In this document: piece after piece, positions 17,008 to 25,371 of the stretch
Layout: each line of letters opens with the position of its first letter
How positions within the stretch are numbered: position 1 is the first letter of the stretch
Assembly: GCA_964638635.1 (NCBI GenBank)
Contig: CAZXAQ010000007.1
Coordinates: 1 to 64,000, forward strand
Origin: SZUA-430 sp964638635
GTDB taxonomy: Bacteria; Pseudomonadota; Alphaproteobacteria; Micropepsales; Micropepsaceae
Length of the DNA stretch: 64,000 nt
Direction: 5' to 3'
Position numbers and translations under genes: made by a program
Notes under the pieces: generated by a model
What the model was told of the DNA's origin: nothing
What the model saw: the letters and a program-made list of their open reading frames with translations, nothing else
The model's database searches: none

Positions 17008-17259
17008 AGAAGCGGTGCAAACTCTACGCGATGAACGGCTTGGGTGCCGCCGGCCGGTGATCGCCCGCGCGCGGCCTATTTGCCGACGGGCACGCTCGAG
17101 CATCGCAAGGTGTTGTGGCGCTTCGTCGAGGGCCATGTCGACGGTCCGTGGGTTCTCGGGGACACGTTTTCGGCGGTCGACGTCTATTGTTGGGCGATGA
17201 CGCTGTGGCGGCTGCGGCGCGCAACAAGCTTTGATCGCAGGGCGTTCACACAGGCGTGA
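17004..17259 (+). pseudogene. Glutathione S-transferase remnant (start and C-terminal fragments)
   Basis: An ATG overlapping the ctaA stop begins KKRCKLYAMNG, a glutathione transferase-like first strand, but reaches a stop at 17060. In another frame, RAAYLPTGTLEHRKVLWRF and then DGPWVLGDTFSAVDVYCWAM resemble the transferase C-terminal domain (the family's GDxFSAAD motif). The central ~120 residues are missing. This reads as a gene reduced by internal deletion and frameshift. Alternatively the second frame (17044-17259) is expressed as a small protein, which I consider unlikely. Confidence 0.6.
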
Positions 17260-17320
17260 ACGTGCTTGGGCGGCGGCTGGAATATGTCTAAGGTGACGGC
17301 GATTATGGAGGGGGTGCCCC

Positions 17321-18067
17321 GTGCGTGACTTTGCTCTTGTTCTGTGCGTGTTGGCGTTGAGCGCTTGCGTGACGAAGCCGACGGATTCGATTCCCGGTTA
17401 CGTCGTTGCGGCGGTGGCCGACAAAGACCGTCCGAAGGACGACACCGACCGCGACGCTGACCGGCATCCGGCGGAGATCATGGCGCTCACCGGCGTGAAG
17501 CCCGGCGATCGCGTCGTCGACGTGGGGCCGGGGCGCACCGGTTACTACACGAAGATCATGAGCCGGATCGTGGGCGATGCGGGCCGCGTAATCATGTTCA
17601 ATCCGACGTGGGTGGCGGAGAAGTTTCCGGTCGCCAAAGAGGGCCCCGCGATCCTCGCCAAGGCGGGTTACACGAACGTCGAAGGCTCGATCCAGCCGAT
17701 GGCGGAGATCAAGTTCGACGCGCCGGTCGACGTGATCTTCATGAGCCAGATCTACCACGATCAGGTCTGGCAGAAGATCGACATCGCGGCGATGAACAAG
17801 GCGATCCTCGCGGCGCTGAAACCCGGCGGCGTGTTCTTCGTGATCGACCACGTGGGACCGGACGTGAAGACGCCGGAACAGATCGACAAGCTGCACCGGA
17901 TCGAGCCGTCGCTGGTGAAGGAACAGGTGCTTGTCGCCGGGTTCAAGCTTGCAGCCGAGAGCGACCTCTTGAAGAACCCCGCGGACACCCACGCGGCGAA
18001 CGTGTTCGACCCGTCGATCCGCGGCAAGACCGATCAGTTCGTGTTCAAGTTCGTGAAGCCGAAATAG
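17321..18067 (+). CDS. Exported SAM-dependent methyltransferase-like lipoprotein
   Basis: 248 residues, GTG start with a strong GGAGGGGG site 6 nt upstream. The N terminus is a lipoprotein signal (LVLCVLALSAC, Cys ~16). The rest is a class I methyltransferase fold: motif I-like VVDVGPGRTGYYT, then RVIMFNP and VIFMSQIYHDQ, and LKPGGVFFVIDH. Motif I differs from the usual GxGxG (GPGRTG). Members of this exported group are found in many proteobacteria and no substrate is established. SAM is cytoplasmic, so enzymatic activity outside the cytoplasm is doubtful. It is a single gene, convergent with the quorum-sensing locus. Confidence 0.8.
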   Translation: MRDFALVLCVLALSACVTKPTDSIPGYVVAAVADKDRPKDDTDRDADRHPAEIMALTGVKPGDRVVDVGPGRTGYYTKIMSRIVGDAGRVIMFNPTWVAEKFPVAKEGPAILAKAGYTNVEGSIQPMAEIKFDAPVDVIFMSQIYHDQVWQKIDIAAMNKAILAALKPGGVFFVIDHVGPDVKTPEQIDKLHRIEPSLVKEQVLVAGFKLAAESDLLKNPADTHAANVFDPSIRGKTDQFVFKFVKPK

Positions 18068-18076
18068 GCGAGCCGA

Positions 18077-18283
18077 TCAGGGCCCGCCCATCTTCTTTTG
18101 GCGCGCAAACTCGCGGATGAGCCACTCGATGAGCGCGCGGTGCTGCGGCTCGCGGATGCGCGACAGCGCCTCCGCGAACGCTGCCGCCTCGGGGTCGCGC
18201 AAGAGGTCCGCGTTGCGGTTGCCGGTCGAGATGTCCCCGATGCGATAGGGGCCGCGACCCGATTTCGGTTGATCAGTTGACAT
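18077..18283 (-). CDS. Small conserved-looking protein coupled to luxI
   Basis: 68 residues (MSTDQPKSGRGPYRIGDIST to FARQKKMGGP), mostly hydrophilic with one helical stretch (AAFAEALSRIREPQHRALIEWLIREFA). Its ATG at 18283 lies inside the last codons of luxI (stop at 18273), so the two overlap by 11 bp and are probably translationally coupled. I do not recognise the family. Small genes after luxI in Alphaproteobacteria have been implicated in modulating quorum-sensing systems, but nothing in this sequence proves that. Confidence 0.6.
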   Translation of the reverse strand: MSTDQPKSGRGPYRIGDISTGNRNADLLRDPEAAAFAEALSRIREPQHRALIEWLIREFARQKKMGGP

Positions 18284-18935
18284 AGGCTGCCTGTGCGTCG
18301 ACTGGCAGACGAACCGGTGCGACCTCGCGATCAACGTCGAACAGAACCGTGCCGCGGGTCGGACCGCGCGCGATGCGCAGCTGCTTTTGGTTCGCGGGCA
18401 GAAGTACCGCGATGCAGACACCTTCCGGATAGGGAGTGGGGACGCCGAGCGGTGTCACCTCCAATCCCATGCCGAGGAACCGGGTTACAAAGAAGGTGTC
18501 GCAGACGATCGATATCGCATCGAGCTCGTAGGCGAGCGCGAGTTCGAACATCGCCGCGAAGACGTCCCCAGTGACCCGGCCCCGCTTGACTTGACTTGCC
18601 CCGAGCCGTGTCGAGAACAGGCGTGTCAGCTCCCAAACGCGCGGCGTGCGCGGCAGCTTGTCCAACGTCACGATGTGCGGAAACACGTGTGACATCAGGT
18701 GCGGCTTGTGCGTCGGGATTAGACGCGCGCCCCCAAGTACCTCGGTACGGTCGGCCCACAGCAGGTACGTCGCATCGGCGTTGTCGAACTGATCGATCTC
18801 GCGGCCGTCCGGCCTTGCTAGGCCCTTCCAGCCGCGCCCATCGACGTACTCGTGATGCCGTATGCGGTAGGAGGCTTCGAGCAGCTCTTGGTTTTGCGGC
18901 AGGTCGCGGTTGGTAGAGTCGATAAGGTGTAGCAT
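18273..18935 (-). CDS. Acyl-homoserine-lactone synthase, LuxI family
   Basis: Makes acyl-homoserine lactone from SAM and an acyl carrier. 220 residues from the ATG at 18935, with GGAGG 5 nt upstream. The conserved N-terminal residues are visible: YRIRHHEYVDGRGW, D at DGREIDQFDN, then GGARLIPT and WELTRLF (LuxI-family Arg, Phe/Tyr, Trp, Asp, Arg, Glu-x-x-Arg pattern). The lux box-like palindrome at 18991-19006 lies 55 bp upstream, and luxR lies just before it on the same strand, so positive feedback is likely. The acyl chain cannot be read from the sequence. Confidence 0.93.
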   Translation of the reverse strand: MLHLIDSTNRDLPQNQELLEASYRIRHHEYVDGRGWKGLARPDGREIDQFDNADATYLLWADRTEVLGGARLIPTHKPHLMSHVFPHIVTLDKLPRTPRVWELTRLFSTRLGASQVKRGRVTGDVFAAMFELALAYELDAISIVCDTFFVTRFLGMGLEVTPLGVPTPYPEGVCIAVLLPANQKQLRIARGPTRGTVLFDVDREVAPVRLPVDAQAAYVN

Positions 18936-18990
18936 GATGCCCTCCACGAGTTGGCGGAGAGCACGTTGCCGACGAAGCGGGCGGCCGGGG

Positions 18991-19006
18991 GTATCCGATC
19001 AGGTAC
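18991..19006. promoter_or_regulatory. Candidate lux box between luxR and luxI
   Basis: GTATCCGATCAGGTAC is an imperfect 16-bp palindrome with a central GATC; 12 of 16 positions match its own reverse complement. It lies between the luxR stop and the luxI start, where LuxR-type regulators bind to activate luxI. Confidence 0.65.
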
Positions 19007-19014
19007 TTGACGCC

Positions 19015-19737
19015 CTAAACCGAGATATCGCCGTGGCGGATTGCATTGACGACGGCTTGCATGCGTGTGCCGACACCCATGCGGCGTTTCACGTTTTCGA
19101 CATGTTTATGGACGGCGCTCGGGCTGATCCCGAGAACACGGCTGGCTTCCCAGTCGGTCTTTCCATCGGAGATCAATTGCAGGACTTGACGCTCACGCTT
19201 GGTTAGGGTGACCGGTTCGTTCTTCGTACACTGGAGATTCAGTGCGCGTGCATGCGCGTACATTGAAACCAAGTGAAGCTCGGCGCGTGCTTGAAAATCT
19301 GTGCGGGGATTCTCGCCCGCCATGGTAACCGTGTGCACGCGACCGCCGGTCAGCAAGATTGGCACTACGAACCCTTGGTGCATTTCCCATTCCGACGCCT
19401 CGTCGACGATCTTCCAATCCTGCGGCTCGTAGCGCCGCCGTTCGCGAACCTCTTCCCAGGTGAACGGGTGGACGGTGCGGCACAATTCGAGGACCATCGG
19501 ATCGCGGAAAGAATAGCTGCGCGACAAGTACCGATCGCGCCACTCCGGCGCCCAGGTGTCGAACAGGATCTGCCCGCCCGTTTGCGTGTCGAGCCGCGGC
19601 GGGTCAGCGCACATAAATGTCGTATACCCGTAGTCGTCGATAAAGCGACGAAATAGTTCAGCAATCTTAAGTAAGCTCGGCGCGCGCTTCACCGCATGCA
19701 ACGTATCCAAGATCGCTATATTGAGCGCCGCGGCCAT
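19015..19737 (-). CDS. LuxR-family quorum-sensing regulator
   Basis: 240 residues from the ATG at 19737; an upstream GTG at 19788 is possible. The N-terminal autoinducer-binding domain keeps all six landmark residues: Trp66, Tyr70, Asp79, Pro80, Trp94 and Gly122 (DTWAPEWRDRY, SFRDPM, FTWEE, EMHQGFVVPI). The C-terminal GerE/LuxR helix-turn-helix is intact (LTKRERQVLQLISDGKTDWE, GISPSAVHKHVENVKRRMGV). With the adjacent luxI it forms a complete quorum-sensing pair. Transcription runs from luxR toward the lux box and luxI. Confidence 0.93.
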   Translation of the reverse strand: MAAALNIAILDTLHAVKRAPSLLKIAELFRRFIDDYGYTTFMCADPPRLDTQTGGQILFDTWAPEWRDRYLSRSYSFRDPMVLELCRTVHPFTWEEVRERRRYEPQDWKIVDEASEWEMHQGFVVPILLTGGRVHTVTMAGENPRTDFQARAELHLVSMYAHARALNLQCTKNEPVTLTKRERQVLQLISDGKTDWEASRVLGISPSAVHKHVENVKRRMGVGTRMQAVVNAIRHGDISV

Positions 19738-19836
19738 TCCTGAATCCGAACGATCCCTTTGCTTCACCTGCCGAATACTGTTCCGCACCGCGTGCTGGGC
19801 GCAAGTGGCCGTGCGACGATTCCGGTCTGCCCGCCG

Positions 19837-21129
19837 CTATTCCGCCAGGGCCTGGTCCAAATCTGTCACGATGTCGGCGACGTCTTCGAGGCCGATGGAG
19901 AGGCGGACGACTTCGGGGCCGGCGCCGGCGGCGGTTTTCTGCTCGTCGGTGAGTTGGCGGTGCGTCGTGGACGCCGGATGGATAATGAGCGAGCGGGTGT
20001 CGCCGACATTCGCCAGATGGGAGAACAGGCGCACGCTGTTGACCAGGTTGACGCCCGCGTCATAGCCGCCGCGCACGCCGAACGTGAAGACGGCGCCGGC
20101 GCCTTTCGGGCAATAGGTTTGCGCGAGGCCGTAGCACGGGTCGTTCGGCAGGTTCGCGTAGTTCACCCACGAGACGCGCGGATGGCGGCTTAGGTGCTGC
20201 GCGACGGTGCGTGCGTTCTCGCAGTGGCGCTGCATGCGGAGCGGCAACGTTTCGAGGCCGTTGAGAATGAGAAATGCGTTGAACGGCGAGATCGCGGGGC
20301 CGAGATCGCGCAAGCCCAGCACGCGGCAGGCGGTGACGAACGCGGCGTCGCCGAACGTTTCGTGCAAGCGTATGCCTTGATACGACGCGCAGGGTTCCGA
20401 CAGGATCGGGAACTTCTTCGTGCGCGACCAATCGAACGAGCCGGCATCGACGATGATGCCGCCGATCGCCGTGCCGTGGCCGCCCAAAAACTTCGTCAGC
20501 GAATGCACGACGATGTCGGCGCCCCATTCGATCGGGCGGATCAGGTAAGGCGTCGCCAAGGTGTTGTCGACGATGAAGGGCAGGCCCGCCTCTTTCGCGA
20601 CCGCGCCGATCGCTTCGATGTCGGTGACGATGCCGCCGGGGTTGGCGATGCTTTCGATGAAGATCGCTTTCGTCTTGGCCGTGATTTGGCGGCGGAAGCT
20701 GTCGGGGTCGCGCGCGTCGGCCCACTTCACGTTCCAGCCGAAGCTTTTGAACGCTTGGCCGAATTGATTGACGGAGCCGCCGTAAAGCTGCTTGGCGGCG
20801 ACGAACTCGTCGCCGGGCTGCATCAGCGTCTGGAAGACGAGAAGCTGCGCCGCGTGGCCGGAGGCCGTCGCGAGCGCCGCGGTGCCGCCTTCAAGCGCCG
20901 CGACACGTTCTTCGAGCACGGCCTGCGTCGGGTTGCCGATGCGGGTGTAGATGTTGCCTGCCGCCTCCAAGCCGAACAGCGAGGCGGCGTGGTCGACGTC
21001 GTCGAAGACGAAGGACGTGGTCTGGTAGATCGGCGTCGCGCGCGCGCCGGTCGTGGGGTCGGGCGCCGCGCCCGCATGGATCGAGAGCGTGTTGAAGCCG
21101 TAGTCGGAGAGCTTCGATTGCATGTTCAT
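19837..21129 (-). CDS. metY: O-acetylhomoserine sulfhydrylase (aminocarboxypropyltransferase), PLP enzyme
   Basis: Forms homocysteine from O-acetylhomoserine and sulfide, the direct sulfhydrylation route to methionine. 430 residues, normal for MetY. The Cys/Met-metabolism PLP fold is clear: YTRIGNPTQAVLEERVAALEGG, the substrate/PLP loop with DNTLATPYLIRP, and the Schiff-base Lys (~213) in HSLTKFLGGHG. The insert typical of MetY against MetB (FLILNGLETLPLRMQRH) is present. AAAGGG lies 8 nt upstream of the ATG at 21129. The next gene upstream on the strand is a CoA-binding protein. Confidence 0.92.
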   Translation of the reverse strand: MNMQSKLSDYGFNTLSIHAGAAPDPTTGARATPIYQTTSFVFDDVDHAASLFGLEAAGNIYTRIGNPTQAVLEERVAALEGGTAALATASGHAAQLLVFQTLMQPGDEFVAAKQLYGGSVNQFGQAFKSFGWNVKWADARDPDSFRRQITAKTKAIFIESIANPGGIVTDIEAIGAVAKEAGLPFIVDNTLATPYLIRPIEWGADIVVHSLTKFLGGHGTAIGGIIVDAGSFDWSRTKKFPILSEPCASYQGIRLHETFGDAAFVTACRVLGLRDLGPAISPFNAFLILNGLETLPLRMQRHCENARTVAQHLSRHPRVSWVNYANLPNDPCYGLAQTYCPKGAGAVFTFGVRGGYDAGVNLVNSVRLFSHLANVGDTRSLIIHPASTTHRQLTDEQKTAAGAGPEVVRLSIGLEDVADIVTDLDQALAE

Positions 21130-21175
21130 GGGCTTGACCCTTTCGGTGATTCGTCGTGCGCCGTTGCCTTGAGGT

Positions 21176-21592
21176 TTAGCCCAAGAGGCGCGGGATTTCG
21201 ATCTTGGGGCACCTGTCCATGATCACGGTCACCCCCGCCTTCTCGGCGCGGGCGGCGGCGGATTCGTTAACGACTCCGAGCTGCATCCACACGACTTTGG
21301 CGCCGATGGCGACCGCTTCGTCACAGACGCCGCCGGCGGCTTCGGAATTGCGGAAGACGTCGACCATGTCGACTTTGCCGGGGATCGAGGAGAGATCGGC
21401 GTAGACTTTTTCCCCAAGCAAGGTTTGACCGGCGAGCCCCGGGTTCACCGGGATGCAGCGGTAGCCCTTACGCTGAAGGTAGGCCATCACCTCGTGACTG
21501 TCGCGCGCGGGGTTCGCGGAGGCGCCGACGACGGCGATGGTTCTCGTCTCCGTCAGGATGCGTTTGATGAGGTCGTTGGGGTAATGCGACAT
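21176..21592 (-). CDS. CoA-binding domain protein (YccU-like)
   Basis: 138 residues from the ATG at 21592, AAGGA upstream. A single CoA-binding Rossmann domain: TIAVVGASANPARDSHEVMAYL, IPVNPGLAGQTLLGEKVYA, VDMVDVFRNSEAAGGV, VVWMQLGVVNESAAA and the conserved MDRCPKIE near the C terminus. YccU-type proteins are single-domain relatives of succinyl-CoA synthetase subunits; the physiological role is unknown. It sits between the PLD gene and metY on one strand, with short gaps (10 and 46 bp) that suggest co-transcription. Confidence 0.9.
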   Translation of the reverse strand: MSHYPNDLIKRILTETRTIAVVGASANPARDSHEVMAYLQRKGYRCIPVNPGLAGQTLLGEKVYADLSSIPGKVDMVDVFRNSEAAGGVCDEAVAIGAKVVWMQLGVVNESAAARAEKAGVTVIMDRCPKIEIPRLLG

Positions 21593-21602
21593 TGATGGGT
21601 CC

Positions 21603-22970
21603 TTAGAGGGCGTAGGTCGCTGGGTCGAGCGCGAAGGCCAGGCCGTCCAGCTTTGTTCCCTTTGAGCGCCGTTCGGCATTGATCCGCGCACGCTCGCGGT
21701 AGAGCGCGAAAGCGCGGCGGTCGTCGAGGTGCGATGTGTCCACCCCCAGATGTTCGCCGAGCAAGTCGATCCGAAGCTGGCGCGCAACGTCGGGGGACCA
21801 AAAGGTCAGGTTCATCTCGGTGTCGCCGAAGAACGAGCGGCTGCCGATGTTGCAGGAGCCGATCGTTGCCCAGCCGTCGTCGATCACCGCTGTTTTGGCG
21901 TGGACGTAGACGTTGCGGGGTTTGCCGTCGCGGCCGGCGGTTGCGATCCCGGCGAGCAGGAAGTGCTCATGGCGGCTCAACGCATCGAAACGATCGAAGA
22001 ACGGCTTCGAGCGTGGGTCCTTGCGCGCAGCGGCCATGAACGTGTTCGGGTCCGCCGGGGTCAACACGGTGACGTCGACGCCGCGCGCGAGCGCCGCATG
22101 CAAGGCTTCGACGGTTTGCGGACAACCGAGCGCCTGGTTCTCGAGATAGATGCTGCCGCGCGCGGCCGCGATCGCCTCTTGATATTGCTCGAACAACGTC
22201 GTTTCGCCGCTTGCGATGTCGAAGGGCGATCCGCCGGGGGCGGCCTCGCCGTTCGTGTAGTGTCCGGCGCGCACCGAGCGTTGCACATGCGCGGTCACAG
22301 TGCCCGCGGCGGCGGATGCAGTGCGTGGGAACGGCAGATCGCGTGCGGATTGGCGATCGGGCCACGCGCCGTCCGCAAGGTCGCGTTCGCTCGCTTCGTT
22401 CCAGCGCTGCACGAAGTTGTGGTGCACGTCGGTAGCGCAAGGGCCGCGAAACTCGACGTAGATATCGTGCGTGTGATCGCGGTCGGTGGCCGCGTGGCCC
22501 GGACTCACCACGGAATGGTTGCCCAAGTTGATGCCGCCGACGAAGGCAATCTCGCCGGCGTGGCCCGCGTCGATCAGCCAGCTTTTTTGATGCTGGCAGT
22601 AGGCCTTTTGCGCGCGGTCCCAGCGGGCGAGAAAACGCGAGCCGCGCGCGGCGAGCATGCGGCGGTGCGCGTCGGTTCCGGAAAAGACGCTTTCGACCGT
22701 GAATCCGGCACCATCGTTCGCGCGCCAAAAGATCACCCGCACGTCGAGGCCGCGCGCGGCGGCGCGGTCGAGCACATCGAAGAGCGAGCCGCGTCCGTCC
22801 GGCATGAGAAAGTCGTCATCGAGGAATGCGATCGTGACCCACACGCTGTGTTGGGCGGCATCGACGGCTTCGCAAATGCGCCGGAAGGCCGGCTCGCCGT
22901 CGATGAGGGGACGGACGTGATTTCCGTGACGAACCGGGTAGCTTCCGGATGTGGCGAACGGGATGTGCAT
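21603..22970 (-). CDS. Phospholipase D / cardiolipin synthase-like protein
   Basis: 455 residues with two HKD motifs: HQKSWLID (~127), followed by FVGGINLG, and HAKTAVID (~357), followed by TIGSCNIGSRS. Both active-site halves look intact. The protein lacks the N-terminal membrane helices of classical bacterial cardiolipin synthase, so it may be a cytoplasmic or peripheral phosphatidyltransferase or phospholipase. GAGGA lies 8 nt before the ATG at 22970. The downstream CoA-binding gene starts 10 bp after its stop. Confidence 0.88.
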   Translation of the reverse strand: MHIPFATSGSYPVRHGNHVRPLIDGEPAFRRICEAVDAAQHSVWVTIAFLDDDFLMPDGRGSLFDVLDRAAARGLDVRVIFWRANDGAGFTVESVFSGTDAHRRMLAARGSRFLARWDRAQKAYCQHQKSWLIDAGHAGEIAFVGGINLGNHSVVSPGHAATDRDHTHDIYVEFRGPCATDVHHNFVQRWNEASERDLADGAWPDRQSARDLPFPRTASAAAGTVTAHVQRSVRAGHYTNGEAAPGGSPFDIASGETTLFEQYQEAIAAARGSIYLENQALGCPQTVEALHAALARGVDVTVLTPADPNTFMAAARKDPRSKPFFDRFDALSRHEHFLLAGIATAGRDGKPRNVYVHAKTAVIDDGWATIGSCNIGSRSFFGDTEMNLTFWSPDVARQLRIDLLGEHLGVDTSHLDDRRAFALYRERARINAERRSKGTKLDGLAFALDPATYAL

Positions 22971-23025
22971 GGCTGAAGTCCTCAGGGCGTCGTCGTCTCT
23001 TGCAGCAAAACAGGTTTGAAAGTGG

Positions 23026-23092
23026 CGTTACGGCGTTACATCGGCTCATTCGTGCCGTTTTCGGCGTTACGCGGCCGTTACTTCGACGTTAC
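23026..23092. repeat. Cluster of five CGTTAC hexamers
   Basis: CGTTAC occurs at 23026, 23034, 23065, 23076 and 23087, all in the same orientation. The cluster spans the 3' end of the DUF3631 gene and the intergenic region upstream of the PLD gene. Spacing is irregular (8, 31, 11, 11). It could be a protein-binding array controlling the PLD operon or a low-complexity duplication. Confidence 0.4.
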
Positions 23093-24548
23093 TTGTAACA
23101 CCCTCAAAGGGGGCGAGGTAACGGGCAAACGCGACGGCAAGGTGGCCGGCGCGATAGCCGCGCGCGACGTCGTTCTTGATGCGGACGAGCACCGGCTTCA
23201 AGCCAAAGCGGGTGAGGCGGCGGGCGAGGTCGTTCGGATCGCGCACGGCTTCGGCGCCGCGCAGGGCGCTCAGGTCGTCGATCATGCGGGCGGTGGGGAT
23301 GTGGTCTTCGGTCGTGCCGTAGAGTGTGTGCAGATCCTGCAGCAATGCCGTGGCTGCCGCTTCTTCGTCGAGCGTGGCGGATTGCGCTGCGAGCGCAACT
23401 TCGGCGGGGAGTGCGCCGATCGCGGTGCTGAGTTCGAGGATCGGCGCCCAGGTTTCGCGCCTGAGTGGCGGGAATTTCCGCAAGACCTCCGGCGGCACGG
23501 TCGTGATCTTGCCGGCGATCGCTGCGGCCGCAGCTTGAAGCTGCGCGCGCAATTCCAAAATCTCGTCCGGCGGATCGCCTGGCGGGGCAAAGGGGATTGC
23601 GTCGGGCGCGGGCGGCGGCAGGCCGAGGATGAGCGAGCGCCTGCGCACGTCGTCCGGCAGCGTCGCGGTCGTGGCGATCGCGACCGGCGCGAAGCAGGGG
23701 CTGCGCCCGGTCGGGTTGCGCCGTGTGCGGGCGCTCAAGAACACGCCGTCGCGCGATGCGCCCGCGGCGAGCAATGTGCGCATGTCGCGCCGGTAGAACA
23801 TGCCGCCGGCGATGTCGTCGAACAGCAGCGTCGGCTGCTCGGCGGCGAGCACCGGCAGCACGTGGCCCGCGACCGTGCGCGAGACGACGAGCGGTGCCGG
23901 CGTCACCCACGCCAGGATGCGCAACGCTCGCGCATGCTCGGCGCGCGGGTCCGTGCCCTGCAGGATGAGGCGCGGCGAAAACTCGATCGGCGAGGCTGCC
24001 GCGCGCACGACCCAGGCATGGACGCTCCACAGCGCCATGACCTCGAGGAGATGCGGGGACAGAGCGAGATGACGCGCGAGCGCCGCCGCCGTATCGGCGA
24101 GCACGCGTTCGGGGTTGATCGATGCCGCCCACGGCAAGACGGCGCGCGGAGCTCGGCAGCCTTGTTGCGGCATGGCGCGCGCGAGCGCTTCGGCGAGAGC
24201 GGTGTCGAGCGCGGCGTCGATGTCGGCGGGAGCTTCGCGGTCGCGCGCGGCAATACCGATGGCGGCAACACCGGCGGCGAGCAGCATCTCCGCCCGGCGT
24301 GTCGCGCGCGCGAGCCCCGCCGTTCCGGGCGCCGGCCACACGACGACGGCGCGGCCGCGCAGCTTGCGCATCAGGGGGCCAAGCTGACCCACGCCAAGCC
24401 GGTCCGGCAACTCCACCACCGCAAACCGTTCCGACGGCCAAGCCGCCGTGCCCAGCGCGCGCCGCGCAGCTTCGCCATCGACGGCGAGCACAGGAAGGGT
24501 GGCTGGACCAATGCGGCGGCGGGAGGGGAGGGCGCGGATTTGGGGCAT
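23067..24548 (-). CDS. DUF3631-domain protein
   Basis: 493 residues from the ATG at 24548. The C-terminal ~170 residues follow DUF3631: PPEILELRAQLQ, LLQDLHTLYGTTEDHIPTAR, MIDDLSALRG, RRLTRFGLKPVLVRIKNDVA, RGYRAGHLAVAFARYLAPFE. DUF3631 is frequent at the end of helicase/primase-like proteins of mobile elements, but the N-terminal half here has no P-loop I can see. It looks like an old, standalone derivative. A strong promoter-like pair ends 7 nt before the ATG and no Shine-Dalgarno is present (the sequence before the ATG is CTCCTCCTT), so a leaderless transcript is predicted. Confidence 0.7.
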   Translation of the reverse strand: MPQIRALPSRRRIGPATLPVLAVDGEAARRALGTAAWPSERFAVVELPDRLGVGQLGPLMRKLRGRAVVVWPAPGTAGLARATRRAEMLLAAGVAAIGIAARDREAPADIDAALDTALAEALARAMPQQGCRAPRAVLPWAASINPERVLADTAAALARHLALSPHLLEVMALWSVHAWVVRAAASPIEFSPRLILQGTDPRAEHARALRILAWVTPAPLVVSRTVAGHVLPVLAAEQPTLLFDDIAGGMFYRRDMRTLLAAGASRDGVFLSARTRRNPTGRSPCFAPVAIATTATLPDDVRRRSLILGLPPPAPDAIPFAPPGDPPDEILELRAQLQAAAAAIAGKITTVPPEVLRKFPPLRRETWAPILELSTAIGALPAEVALAAQSATLDEEAAATALLQDLHTLYGTTEDHIPTARMIDDLSALRGAEAVRDPNDLARRLTRFGLKPVLVRIKNDVARGYRAGHLAVAFARYLAPFEGVTSNVEVTAA

Positions 24549-24555
24549 AAGGAGG

Positions 24556-24583
24556 AGTATAGAACAAATAGTGAACAAAGCAA
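24556..24583 (-). promoter_or_regulatory. Promoter of the DUF3631 gene, predicted leaderless
   Basis: On the minus strand TTGCTT (24583-24578), a 16-bp spacer and TATACT (24561-24556) are followed after 7 nt by the ATG. Initiation at the usual distance would place the first transcribed base at or next to the A of ATG. Confidence 0.6.
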
Positions 24584-24625
24584 CTGTGCGAAACGACGCG
24601 GACAACGCGTGCGCTCCAGGATTTC

Positions 24626-24868
24626 TCAGCAAATCGCCGCGGTTGAGAGGGTGCCGCACAAGCGCTGCATCGCGCTCACGCGCAGGTCGCGCCGATCGAC
24701 GGGCAGCAACAAAGGCTCGTTCTCACTGACCTTCTTGTTGAAACAACGCGTTGCAAAAAAGGTGAACACGATGAATGTGATGACGGTGTAGATCGTCAGC
24801 AATCCGAGAACGCCGAGAACCGTGCACCATCCAGTTTGATATTTCGGCGTGACGGTAATCGTGAATAT
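24626..24868 (-). CDS. Possible small membrane protein with a non-canonical start
   Basis: An open frame of ~80 codons contains one clear transmembrane helix (TVLGVLGLLTIYTVITFIVF), then a Cys/Lys segment and a polar tail (NKKVSENEPLLLPVDRRDLR). A perfect AAAGGAG lies 7 nt before an ATA codon at 24868, and no ATG, GTG or TTG occurs between that site and the helix. Either ATA starts translation, the start was lost, or there is an indel. A competing overlapping frame (24723-25067) has an ATG but no recognisable features. Confidence is low. Confidence 0.3.
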   Translation of the reverse strand: MFTITVTPKYQTGWCTVLGVLGLLTIYTVITFIVFTFFATRCFNKKVSENEPLLLPVDRRDLRVSAMQRLCGTLSTAAIC

Positions 24869-25371
24869 TGCAAAACTCCTTTAGTCCAACGCGCTGCTTA
24901 AGTTCGACGCGATAGATGATTGTGCTCATCCGCCCGAAAAAAGTTGCTGGAACGGAACGCCTCCGGAGCGCCCGCAAGAGGGGGTGATTGGGATCAATAT
25001 CAACAGTTTCTCCGTCGCGCGCTTCGATATGTCTAACAGACGTATCGAATGTCTTTGATTGCACCATCGGCCCCTCCCACGCACAACGTGGCGCCAGCTC
25101 ATCTGCAAAGTGCAGTCGGCTACTCTACAGTGTACCCGAGCGGCCACACGAAACATCACGTCGTCCGGAGAACGATTCCGCCGCCGAATGTACCGCCCGG
25201 TTGTCGAGCCGCAGCATTCCCATGAGCAGCTCCTCGACTGGCTCGCGGTCCAGCCGGGCGCGCGATCGTTTGACAGACAGCCGGGCGTTTTCGTGCGATC
25301 GTCACTAATACGGGGACGCTATGCCTCTCGCCGGCTTGAAGCCGTGTTGCTCCAATGGGTCCGAGCCGCGC
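24869..25371. other. Interval without a supportable gene
   Basis: About 500 bp between the DUF3631 region and the toxin-antitoxin pair. A minus-strand frame from 25067 and a plus-strand frame from 25059 are open, but neither resembles a known protein. No repeat or strong hairpin was noticed. Confidence 0.4.

Noticed and set aside
24723..25067. A 114-codon minus-strand frame with an ATG
   Set aside because: No family pattern or composition typical of a gene, and it overlaps the membrane-helix frame with the better ribosome site; neither is firmly supported.
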